Shown here: one piece after another, positions 1 through 5,868 of the stretch
Position numbering within the stretch: position 1 is the first letter of the stretch
Layout: the number at the start of each line of letters is the position of its first letter
NCBI GenBank assembly: GCA_947097085.1
Contig: CAMUQR010000022.1
Coordinates: forward strand, 1 to 12,027
Length of the DNA: 12,027 bases
Source: an uncultured Candidatus Saccharibacteria bacterium
Lineage (GTDB): Bacteria; Patescibacteriota; Saccharimonadia; Saccharimonadales; Saccharimonadaceae
Direction of reading: 5' to 3'
Program-made: the position numbers and the translations under genes
Notes under the pieces: model-generated
The model's database searches: none
The model's input: the letters and a program-made list of their open reading frames with translations, nothing else
Told to the model about the DNA's origin: nothing

Positions 1-2
1 AA

Positions 3-278
3 TTTCTTAAACAAGAGGTGAAGGTTGATCCAGTTCTCCTCAACTGGAAACCAACTTCGCCCGAGGTGATTAATTATTTTGAAGCTGATGGTGATCAGCG
101 AGCGGTTTTTGACCAGCTTGTGAAATTTGCACAGGAGAATGGGTGGAGCAATATTTCTCAATACGATGGTAATCAAAACGATATTAGATTTTCAGCCGAA
201 AAAACGGATTTTACTCTATATGTCAGAGTTTATCCAAAAGATCGGGAGAAGATTCTAGTATACATACACAATCAATAA
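3..278 (+). CDS. 3' end of an unrecognised protein gene (5' truncated by window edge)
   Basis: The reading frame is already open at the left edge and runs to TAA at 276-278, leaving about 91 residues. A GTG at 18 could start an 86-residue protein, but no convincing Shine-Dalgarno precedes it and the frame stays open upstream, so I read this as the C-terminus of a longer protein. The visible part is soluble and mixed alpha/beta, with many Asp, Asn and Lys, a central acidic stretch (NYFEADGDQRAVF) and a final beta-like segment ending ILVYIHNQ. It has no cysteine and no membrane segment. I do not recognise the family. The stop lies 8 bases before the start of the surface esterase/VWA gene, whose Shine-Dalgarno overlaps this stop codon, so the two are probably co-transcribed and may be linked in function. 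Confidence 0.6.
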   Translation, partial: FLKQEVKVDPVLLNWKPTSPEVINYFEADGDQRAVFDQLVKFAQENGWSNISQYDGNQNDIRFSAEKTDFTLYVRVYPKDREKILVYIHNQ

Positions 279-282
279 GGAG
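277..282 (+). promoter_or_regulatory. Ribosome binding site of the surface esterase/VWA gene
   Basis: AAGGAG sits 4 bases before the ATG at 287 and overlaps the last two bases of the preceding TAA stop. This fixes the start of the 837-residue protein and favours translational coupling with the gene upstream. No separate promoter is visible between the two genes. Confidence 0.75.
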
Positions 283-286
283 CAAT

Positions 287-2800
287 ATGCGAAAACACCT
301 AACAACTATTGTCATCACTATTTTAATCAGCCTAAGCTTTGCGGTGATGCGACAACAGTCAGTTAGCGCCACTCATGGTAAAAAACTCAACATTACATTG
401 ATCGGCGACTCCTATTCAGCCGGTAATGGCGGTGGTGGATATACAGGTGTGCCGAATTGTTATCGCAGTCAGCACAACTGGGCACAGCGCTATATTCGTT
501 GGCTTAATCATCAAGGAATTGCAACTACTTTTCAGAATCGCGCGTGCTCTGGTAGTAAAATTGAAGATCTCCACAATTATCGAAACCTCGAAACTTACCA
601 TAAGACCACATTATTACCGGGCGATTTAACTGGCGATTCTAATAAACTTCATAACACTGTTGCGCAGACGGGTGTTTGCAAAGCTTACACTGTTGATGAT
701 TCAATCGAAACCAGCATACAGATTACCAATTCCACTTACCTTCCGCGCACTCATCAGACAAAAGTCGCTTTTAAATGTGTTCAGCGCCTTCGCCCCCAGC
801 TGGATTTCGTCGGTCCTGAAACGGATTTAGTACTCATGACTATTGGCGGTAATGACCTAGAATTTGCCGATATCGTCAAACAATGTTTCTTTTTTAGTAA
901 TAAATCATTTTGTCAGAATCTCATCAGAAAAGCAAATGACCGCTTGCCTGATCTTCAAAATCATATTACTCAAACATTAATCAAAATACGCGCACGCGGA
1001 CTGCGCCCCGACGCCAAAGTCGTTCTCCTCGGTTATCCGCTCTTATCTATCAACAACAACCACACTATTGGCCTATTGCCACCTGGTTATCCAGTCGCCC
1101 AAGAAATCCGTGCCCTCGGTCTCGCTGGCAATCGCGCCCAAGCTACAGCAGTCGCCAACTATAACAAACATCATCCTGGTCAAGTCACATTCATTGACAC
1201 CGTTCCACGTCATTTTACCGGTCACGAGCCCGACCCAGATTTTTTCAGAGAAAACCCTCGCGGTTGGTTATATGAACTCAGTGGCTATTCCCTGCTCAAC
1301 GTCCACGAATTTTATCACCTCAATCCATTAGGACATGCCAACTACGCCGAATTACTCCGACAATTACCGCTTCATGCTAACGCCAAACCAACCACTGCCA
1401 AATCGTCCAACATTGATGTCGTCTTTAATATTGACACAACCGGATCAATGCACAATCTACTCGACCACGCCAAAAACAACATTCGCTCCATCGTCGAACA
1501 AATTCGTACCCAGTCTAACAGTGCACGCTTCGCGATTACCACCTTTCGTGATTTTCCGGAAAGAACTCAAGAATCGACCGACTACCCTGCAAAAGTTAAT
1601 TTAGATTTTTCATCTGACATTCAACACATCGAACAAGCGATTAGTGAGCTCAAAGCTGCTGGCGGAGGTGACATTCCAGAAACTGTCCTATCCGGTATTA
1701 TGTCCGGCCTAAATCTTAAGTGGCGAGCTGGTGTGCACAAAACAGTTATTACCATTACCGATGCGACACCGCACGACCCCGAACCAATTAGCAACCTGAC
1801 ATCTGCTCAAATCATTAAACGATCGTTTGAAATTGATCCTGCTGAGCTTTATTTTATCAGCCTACAAGACAATACTCACTCATCATACACCAAGATGGCC
1901 AAATCCACTGGCGGTCAGGTTTTTCGTGCTAGCACTGAAATGGTGAGCGATATTTTACTCAAATCCATCGACCAAGTTGCCGGCAAGCCTCATGCCTGGA
2001 TTAATGGACCTTATATCGCCAAACTCGGTCAACCGCTCGAGATTAATGGCGCTGGCTCCTATTCTAAAGTCGGCAAAATCGTCAAATACGAATGGGATTT
2101 TGATAGCGATGGTCAAATTGATTTAACCAGCACCCAGCCAATTATCACCCATACGTTTCACAAAGAACATTTCGGCCTAATGACGCTTAAAGTCACCGAC
2201 AGCGCTAACCTTACTAATATTGCCAATACTCACCTAATTATCAGCCAAGATGGCGATGACGTCCCAACTGCCGTTGACAATTGCCCGTTAGTTGCTAACC
2301 CCGATCAAAGAGATAGCGACCAAGACGGCATTGGTGATCTCTGTGATGAAACACCCGGCATTGAACTGCCAGAACACAACCGAGAGTATTTTGAGTGTTT
2401 AATTAAACAACATTTCCATCCAGAAACTAAGTGTCAGCATCTTATTAAAGAATCGCCAAGCGCCCCTGCCCAGCCCAACGATACCTCAACTCCAGCTCCA
2501 ACAACTACCGATCTTGATAGCTCACCCTGGCCAGAGTCGCCAAGCACTGCATCGCATCAGTCTCAACCAGCCCAACACCCAACTCCAACAGCCACAACTC
2601 AAGCAACCACAGCCCAACCACCACTCCCATCCAACACCGAATTGCCACCGGTGCGGGTTAATTCTCCCCCTGAAGCTCATCAACAGCTCGAGAGCATCAC
2701 GCCCAAAACCACAGATCCAAAATGGTTATGGATTAGTTTACCAATTATTATTGCGAGTTTGTTTGGTGGATATTTAATCATTCAAAAACTACGTCGCTAA
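287..2800 (+). CDS. Membrane-anchored SGNH hydrolase-VWA-PKD-thrombospondin type 3 fusion protein
   Basis: This is an exported multidomain protein of 837 residues. Residues 1-28 look like a signal peptide with probable cleavage after VSA28. Residues 34-365 form an SGNH/GDSL hydrolase resembling the Streptomyces SEST esterase group: block I GDSYSAGNG (Ser42), block III IGGND (Asn189), and a late HLNPLGH (His344) with Glu341 three residues before it. Six cysteines (58, 87, 131, 164, 200, 209) could form three disulfides. Residues 375-565 are a VWA domain with an intact MIDAS (DTTGS at 383-387), GGGDIPE around 459-465 and TDAT at 491. Residues 568-654 are a PKD domain (WDFDSDG at 603). Residues 655-690 are a thrombospondin type 3-like calcium segment with Asp-rich loops and Cys666/Cys686. 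A Pro/Thr/Gln linker (724-810), a membrane helix (813-833) and a basic tail (KLRR) anchor the C-terminus. Esterase and adhesion roles are inferred; the substrate is unknown. Confidence 0.88.
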   Translation: MRKHLTTIVITILISLSFAVMRQQSVSATHGKKLNITLIGDSYSAGNGGGGYTGVPNCYRSQHNWAQRYIRWLNHQGIATTFQNRACSGSKIEDLHNYRNLETYHKTTLLPGDLTGDSNKLHNTVAQTGVCKAYTVDDSIETSIQITNSTYLPRTHQTKVAFKCVQRLRPQLDFVGPETDLVLMTIGGNDLEFADIVKQCFFFSNKSFCQNLIRKANDRLPDLQNHITQTLIKIRARGLRPDAKVVLLGYPLLSINNNHTIGLLPPGYPVAQEIRALGLAGNRAQATAVANYNKHHPGQVTFIDTVPRHFTGHEPDPDFFRENPRGWLYELSGYSLLNVHEFYHLNPLGHANYAELLRQLPLHANAKPTTAKSSNIDVVFNIDTTGSMHNLLDHAKNNIRSIVEQIRTQSNSARFAITTFRDFPERTQESTDYPAKVNLDFSSDIQHIEQAISELKAAGGGDIPETVLSGIMSGLNLKWRAGVHKTVITITDATPHDPEPISNLTSAQIIKRSFEIDPAELYFISLQDNTHSSYTKMAKSTGGQVFRASTEMVSDILLKSIDQVAGKPHAWINGPYIAKLGQPLEINGAGSYSKVGKIVKYEWDFDSDGQIDLTSTQPIITHTFHKEHFGLMTLKVTDSANLTNIANTHLIISQDGDDVPTAVDNCPLVANPDQRDSDQDGIGDLCDETPGIELPEHNREYFECLIKQHFHPETKCQHLIKESPSAPAQPNDTSTPAPTTTDLDSSPWPESPSTASHQSQPAQHPTPTATTQATTAQPPLPSNTELPPVRVNSPPEAHQQLESITPKTTDPKWLWISLPIIIASLFGGYLIIQKLRR
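2456..2686 (+). repeat. Low-complexity Pro/Thr/Gln-rich stalk coding region
   Basis: This part of the surface esterase/VWA gene encodes about 77 residues made mostly of Pro, Thr, Ser, Gln and Ala. Short CCA-, ACA- and CAA-rich units recur but there is no exact tandem repeat. It probably acts as an extended stalk that lifts the folded domains away from the membrane helix. Its length could vary between strains. Confidence 0.6.
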
Positions 2801-2812
2801 AACTAACCAAGA

Positions 2813-3769
2813 CTATACTGCGTCGTGCTCATCTTCAATTTCTTGATTGACGATTTCCTCAATCACGTCTTCGAGTGTAATAATTCCAATCTCGCGGTCG
2901 TCATCATCGAGCACTACGAATAAATGGCTCCGCGTTTGAATCAATCGACTCAGCGCCGTATCCAAACCCGATCCCGCATAAATGTCATAAATCCGATCAC
3001 GATACACCTGTGCCACCGAAGTCGGCAACGACCGCCCTAACAAATCCTTCACATATAGCAACCCGACAAATTCATTTTTAAAACGCACCGGAATCCGTGA
3101 TTTGCCCTGACGTTTCAAACGATTGAGCACTACCGTGTCAATTTGTGCATTCAAATGCAAACTGCAGACTTGTTTTAACGGCGTCATAATATCCGCCACT
3201 GTTTTACTACTAAACCGCAAAGCACCAGTTATAATCCGACTCTCTGTCTCATCCACCAGACTATCTTTGCTAGCTGCGTGTTCGTGAATAATTTCTTCCA
3301 GTTCATCATGAGTATAAAGTTGTGGTGGTTCACTGCCTAAACACCGACCGATAATCTTAGAAACCGGCGTAGCAATCGGCCAAAACACTACATAAATCAC
3401 ATCTAACAGCCAGAAGAAATAACGTACCAACCGATAGCCTCGTTGTGCGAAAATCGCCTGTGGTAGAATCTCACCAAACGTCGTAATTAACAGTGTCGCT
3501 ATCACCCCACCAACGATACCATTAGTGATATTACCAAGCAGAATCGACATCGCTGTATTCACCCCAACATTACCGAGCAAAATACAAAAAATCAAATAAT
3601 ATCCGTCTTTGCGATAGTGATAAACACGTTGCGCCAACTGATCACCGCGCTTAGCTTTACGCTTCAAATCAGCCGGTTTTACCATCATCAAACCGACATT
3701 TAACCCGGAAAACGCCCCACTCAAAAACAGCAACAAAACCGCCAAAACCAGCACTAGCCAATCACCCAT
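2813..3769 (-). CDS. CNNM/DUF21-CBS domain membrane protein (HlyC/CorC-related, short form)
   Basis: The protein has 318 residues counted from the ATG at 3769. The N-terminal half is a DUF21/CNNM membrane domain with hydrophobic segments near 3-25, 57-78, 85-106 and 113-135. It carries the family signatures SGAFSGLNVGLM, LLGNVGVNTAM and FGEILPQ. A cytoplasmic CBS pair follows: residues about 195-250 begin IMTPLKQV, and about 255-310 end IGIITLEDVIEEIV. Known relatives are linked to magnesium or other divalent cation efflux and homeostasis; transport was not shown here. The C-terminal CorC/HlyC transporter-associated domain of longer homologues is absent, as in other short family members. A TTG at 3781 would add four residues, but neither start has a strong Shine-Dalgarno and I prefer the ATG. 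It converges on the surface esterase/VWA gene with 12 bases between the stops and has its own promoter. Confidence 0.87.
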   Translation of the reverse strand: MGDWLVLVLAVLLLFLSGAFSGLNVGLMMVKPADLKRKAKRGDQLAQRVYHYRKDGYYLIFCILLGNVGVNTAMSILLGNITNGIVGGVIATLLITTFGEILPQAIFAQRGYRLVRYFFWLLDVIYVVFWPIATPVSKIIGRCLGSEPPQLYTHDELEEIIHEHAASKDSLVDETESRIITGALRFSSKTVADIMTPLKQVCSLHLNAQIDTVVLNRLKRQGKSRIPVRFKNEFVGLLYVKDLLGRSLPTSVAQVYRDRIYDIYAGSGLDTALSRLIQTRSHLFVVLDDDDREIGIITLEDVIEEIVNQEIEDEHDAV

Positions 3770-3802
3770 TACACTCGCCAATCAACTAAGAAATTTAACA
3801 TT

Positions 3803-3838
3803 AACCGGCATTATATAATAAAAAACATTTTCGCGCAA
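3803..3838 (-). promoter_or_regulatory. Predicted promoter of the CNNM/CBS gene
   Basis: On the minus strand a perfect -10 TATAAT (3815-3810) follows a weak -35 TTGCGC (3838-3833) after a 17-base spacer. The predicted start near 3803 leaves a leader of about 33 bases before the ATG. The region lies between two divergent genes and is otherwise AT-rich without a clear operator. Confidence 0.5.
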
Positions 3839-3916
3839 TCACCCCAGCACATCACTGTAAGTTCAACTTTATTTTAATTTCACAACAGTTTATGGCTAGC
3901 TTTATCAAGCAAAAAA

Positions 3917-3932
3917 TGAGATAATGAAATAG
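3917..3932 (+). promoter_or_regulatory. Predicted extended -10 promoter of the peroxiredoxin gene
   Basis: The string TGAGATAAT at 3917-3925 is an extended -10 element (TG-N-GATAAT, five of six consensus bases). No good -35 is seen at normal spacing. Transcription from near 3932 would give a leader of about 29 bases that contains the Shine-Dalgarno. I see no obvious PerR- or OxyR-type operator in the 100 bases upstream, but such a site could be missed by eye. Confidence 0.42.
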
Positions 3933-3949
3933 CATTATTTTAAATTTTA

Positions 3950-3956
3950 AAGGAGA
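3950..3956 (+). promoter_or_regulatory. Ribosome binding site of the peroxiredoxin gene
   Basis: AAAGGAG ends 4 bases before the ATG at 3961 and supports that start. This confirms that the cysteine-rich N-terminal extension is translated rather than being an annotation artefact. Confidence 0.75.
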
Positions 3957-3960
3957 TTTT

Positions 3961-4683
3961 ATGCAAGAATTTCATCATGATTGTGATTGCCCAGCTTGTC
4001 ACGAAGCTTACCCCGAAGAAACTTTTAGCTTACCGCTCATCGGCGACAAAGCCCCAAGTTTCATCGCGAATACTACTAACGGCGAAATTAATTTCCCAGC
4101 CGATTACCAAGGCAAATGGGTTATTTTGTTCAGCCACCCAGCTGATTTTACTCCAGTTTGTACAACTGAGTTTATGACTTTTGCAACTATGCAACAAGAA
4201 TTTGCTGACCTTAACACCGAATTAGTTGGTCTGTCAATCGACTCGATTTTCTCTCACATTGCTTGGATTAACAAAATCAAAGAAATTGAATTCGCTGGCA
4301 TGAAAAACGTCGAAGTCAACTTCCCAATTATCGACGACCTGTCAATGGAAGTAGCGATGAAATATGGTATGATCCAACCAAAACAGTCTGAAACTTCAGC
4401 TGTCCGTGCTGTCTTCATCATCGACCCGCAAGGCGTCATCCGCTCAATTTTCTACTACCCACAATCAACTGGCCGTAACTTTGCCGAACTCAAACGCGTC
4501 ATTCAAGCTCTCCAAGCTACTGACGAACACGGCGTCGCTACTCCAGCTAACTGGCAACCAGGCGATCCAGCGATCATCCCACCAGTCAAAACTATCAGCG
4601 AGGCTCGCACCAACCTCCAACAAGGTTCGACCGACGACCGCGAAGTTAAAGATTGGTTCATGGTTACCAAAAAACTCCAATAG
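3961..4683 (+). CDS. Prx6-type (1-Cys-like) peroxiredoxin with Cys/His-rich N-terminal extension
   Basis: This 240-residue cytosolic thiol peroxidase would reduce H2O2 or organic peroxides. The AhpC-TSA fold starts near residue 25 (LIGDKAPSF). The peroxidatic motif PADFTPVC places the catalytic Cys at 67, with Thr64 and Pro60 conserved and the supporting Arg at 149 (SAVRAVF). The long C-terminal arm (PANWQPGDPAIIPP and on to 240) is that of the Prx6/archaeal subfamily. In many bacterial and archaeal relatives this arm carries a resolving Cys just before DWF. Here the segment is REVKDWF with no Cys. The only other cysteines are in an unusual N-terminal extension, HHDCDCPACHE (Cys8, Cys10, Cys13), which may resolve the sulfenic acid, bind metal, or act as a partner site. 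The gene is alone, with its own promoter, and ends at a shared bidirectional terminator. The family call is firm; the redox partner is unknown. Confidence 0.93.
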   Translation: MQEFHHDCDCPACHEAYPEETFSLPLIGDKAPSFIANTTNGEINFPADYQGKWVILFSHPADFTPVCTTEFMTFATMQQEFADLNTELVGLSIDSIFSHIAWINKIKEIEFAGMKNVEVNFPIIDDLSMEVAMKYGMIQPKQSETSAVRAVFIIDPQGVIRSIFYYPQSTGRNFAELKRVIQALQATDEHGVATPANWQPGDPAIIPPVKTISEARTNLQQGSTDDREVKDWFMVTKKLQ

Positions 4684-4763
4684 TTTTGATGACAACCAGC
4701 AACGAGTAGCGCTGATCAATCAGCCAACACTCAGTTCATTTTAAGGCGAACACGACTTTTCTT

Positions 4764-4800
4764 AAAAAATCCCTATTATCATTTGATAGCAGGGATTTTT
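4764..4800. terminator. Bidirectional terminator between the peroxiredoxin gene and nrdF
   Basis: The arms AAAAATCCCT and AGGGATTTTT pair, and an imperfect inner stem closes on a short ATTT loop. The A-run on the left and T-run on the right make it usable from both strands. It ends the rightward peroxiredoxin transcript and the leftward nrd operon transcript. Confidence 0.85.
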
Positions 4801-4814
4801 GTTAGGCTGAAGTT

Positions 4815-5846
4815 TTAAATATCAAGTTCGTCGTCATCTTCAACCGTGAAATCATCGTCTTTAAGCTGTTCAACTTTCAGAGCTTTTTCATAGTTGGTTG
4901 ATTTTTTGGAGAAAAAGTCATGTTGGGTCGTTTCCACATTTAAGCCATTTAAAACAATTTGGTTGACTTCGCCAACTTCGTATTTATCCTCACGTCCCAT
5001 GTTCGCCAGCGCTCGGTTAGCATTGTATTTGAGATATTCCTTAACTTCATGCACCAAACCGATTTCACTATAGACTTGCTCGGTGTATTTAATATCGTTA
5101 GCCATTAGTTTTTCAATCATGTCGTTCACTTCAGCGTCGGCTTTTTTCTGCTCGGCTTTTGATAATTTAGCGTATTGTTCTTGCGCTAACAGCCCAATAA
5201 ACGCCCCGTGAATCGATTCATCGGCCACGATTTTTTTAATAATGTCGGCACTAGCTACCATCTCACCTTGCCCCGCCAACCATAATGGTAAGAAAAAGCC
5301 ACTATAGAACAAGAAGCTTTCAAGCAAAATTGAGGTCACCATACCGAAATAAATGTCATAATCGCTGACATTGGGATCGTCGAGTTTGCGGTACTTATCA
5401 TCAAGCACTTGCGCTTTAAATTGAATATACGGATTTTCCTTAATCCATTCAAAAATCTCATCAATTTCCTCAGTTGAAGCTACCGTCGTAAAAATCGTCG
5501 AATAAGATTTCGCATGGATTGACTCCATCATACACATAAACGACAGCACCGACTTGTTTTGCAGAGAATCCAGACAGTCAATCAACTTCGGCATACCAGT
5601 GTGTGATTGCTGAGTATCAAGTAGCGTCAATCCACCCAACACTCGCTTATAAGCAGTGCGCATTTCCGGTGACAAACGCTTATATGAATCAATATCTTTA
5701 GACGGAATATATTCAGTATCGACCCAAAATTGTTTGAGATTTTGCTCCCAAAAAGTTTCGACATAGTCATTTTCAGGCTTATTCCAGTTGACTGCCTCGA
5801 ACACTTTTTTGTTTAGTTTTTGATCTTTTTGTAGTGATTTTTTCAT
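4815..5846 (-). CDS. nrdF: Class Ib ribonucleoside-diphosphate reductase beta subunit
   Basis: This 343-residue subunit holds the dimetal-tyrosyl radical cofactor for NDP reduction by NrdE. The ferritin-like carboxylate ligands are all present: Asp77 (GLTLLDTQQSH), Glu108 and His111 (MMESIHAKSYS), Glu176 (SILLESFLF), and Glu210 and His213 (ADESIH). The radical tyrosine is Tyr115. Class Ib enzymes normally use Mn(III)2-Tyr activated through NrdI, and nrdI lies in the same operon. The C-terminal tail, which docks to NrdE, is acidic and ends DDDELDI rather than the more usual DWDF-like ending. The gene is last in the operon, 22 bases after nrdE, with a strong Shine-Dalgarno (AGAAGGGAG) before the ATG. 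The bidirectional terminator follows 14 bases after its stop. The family identity is secure. Confidence 0.96.
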   Translation of the reverse strand: MKKSLQKDQKLNKKVFEAVNWNKPENDYVETFWEQNLKQFWVDTEYIPSKDIDSYKRLSPEMRTAYKRVLGGLTLLDTQQSHTGMPKLIDCLDSLQNKSVLSFMCMMESIHAKSYSTIFTTVASTEEIDEIFEWIKENPYIQFKAQVLDDKYRKLDDPNVSDYDIYFGMVTSILLESFLFYSGFFLPLWLAGQGEMVASADIIKKIVADESIHGAFIGLLAQEQYAKLSKAEQKKADAEVNDMIEKLMANDIKYTEQVYSEIGLVHEVKEYLKYNANRALANMGREDKYEVGEVNQIVLNGLNVETTQHDFFSKKSTNYEKALKVEQLKDDDFTVEDDDELDI

Positions 5847-5868
5847 AAAGACTCCCTTCTCATCAATC

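Noticed and set aside
2813..3781. Frameshift or truncation of the CNNM gene
   Set aside because: The membrane domain and both CBS repeats are complete and the protein ends at the natural end of the CBS pair. Short members of this family are known.
3842..3916. PerR- or OxyR-type operator before the peroxiredoxin gene
   Set aside because: The AT-rich stretch has no convincing dyad matching these consensus sites by eye.
4406..4744. 112-codon plus-strand frame overlapping the end of the peroxiredoxin gene
   Set aside because: It lies almost wholly inside the peroxiredoxin gene in another frame, has no Shine-Dalgarno, and its protein is Ser/Thr/Asn-rich without domain character.
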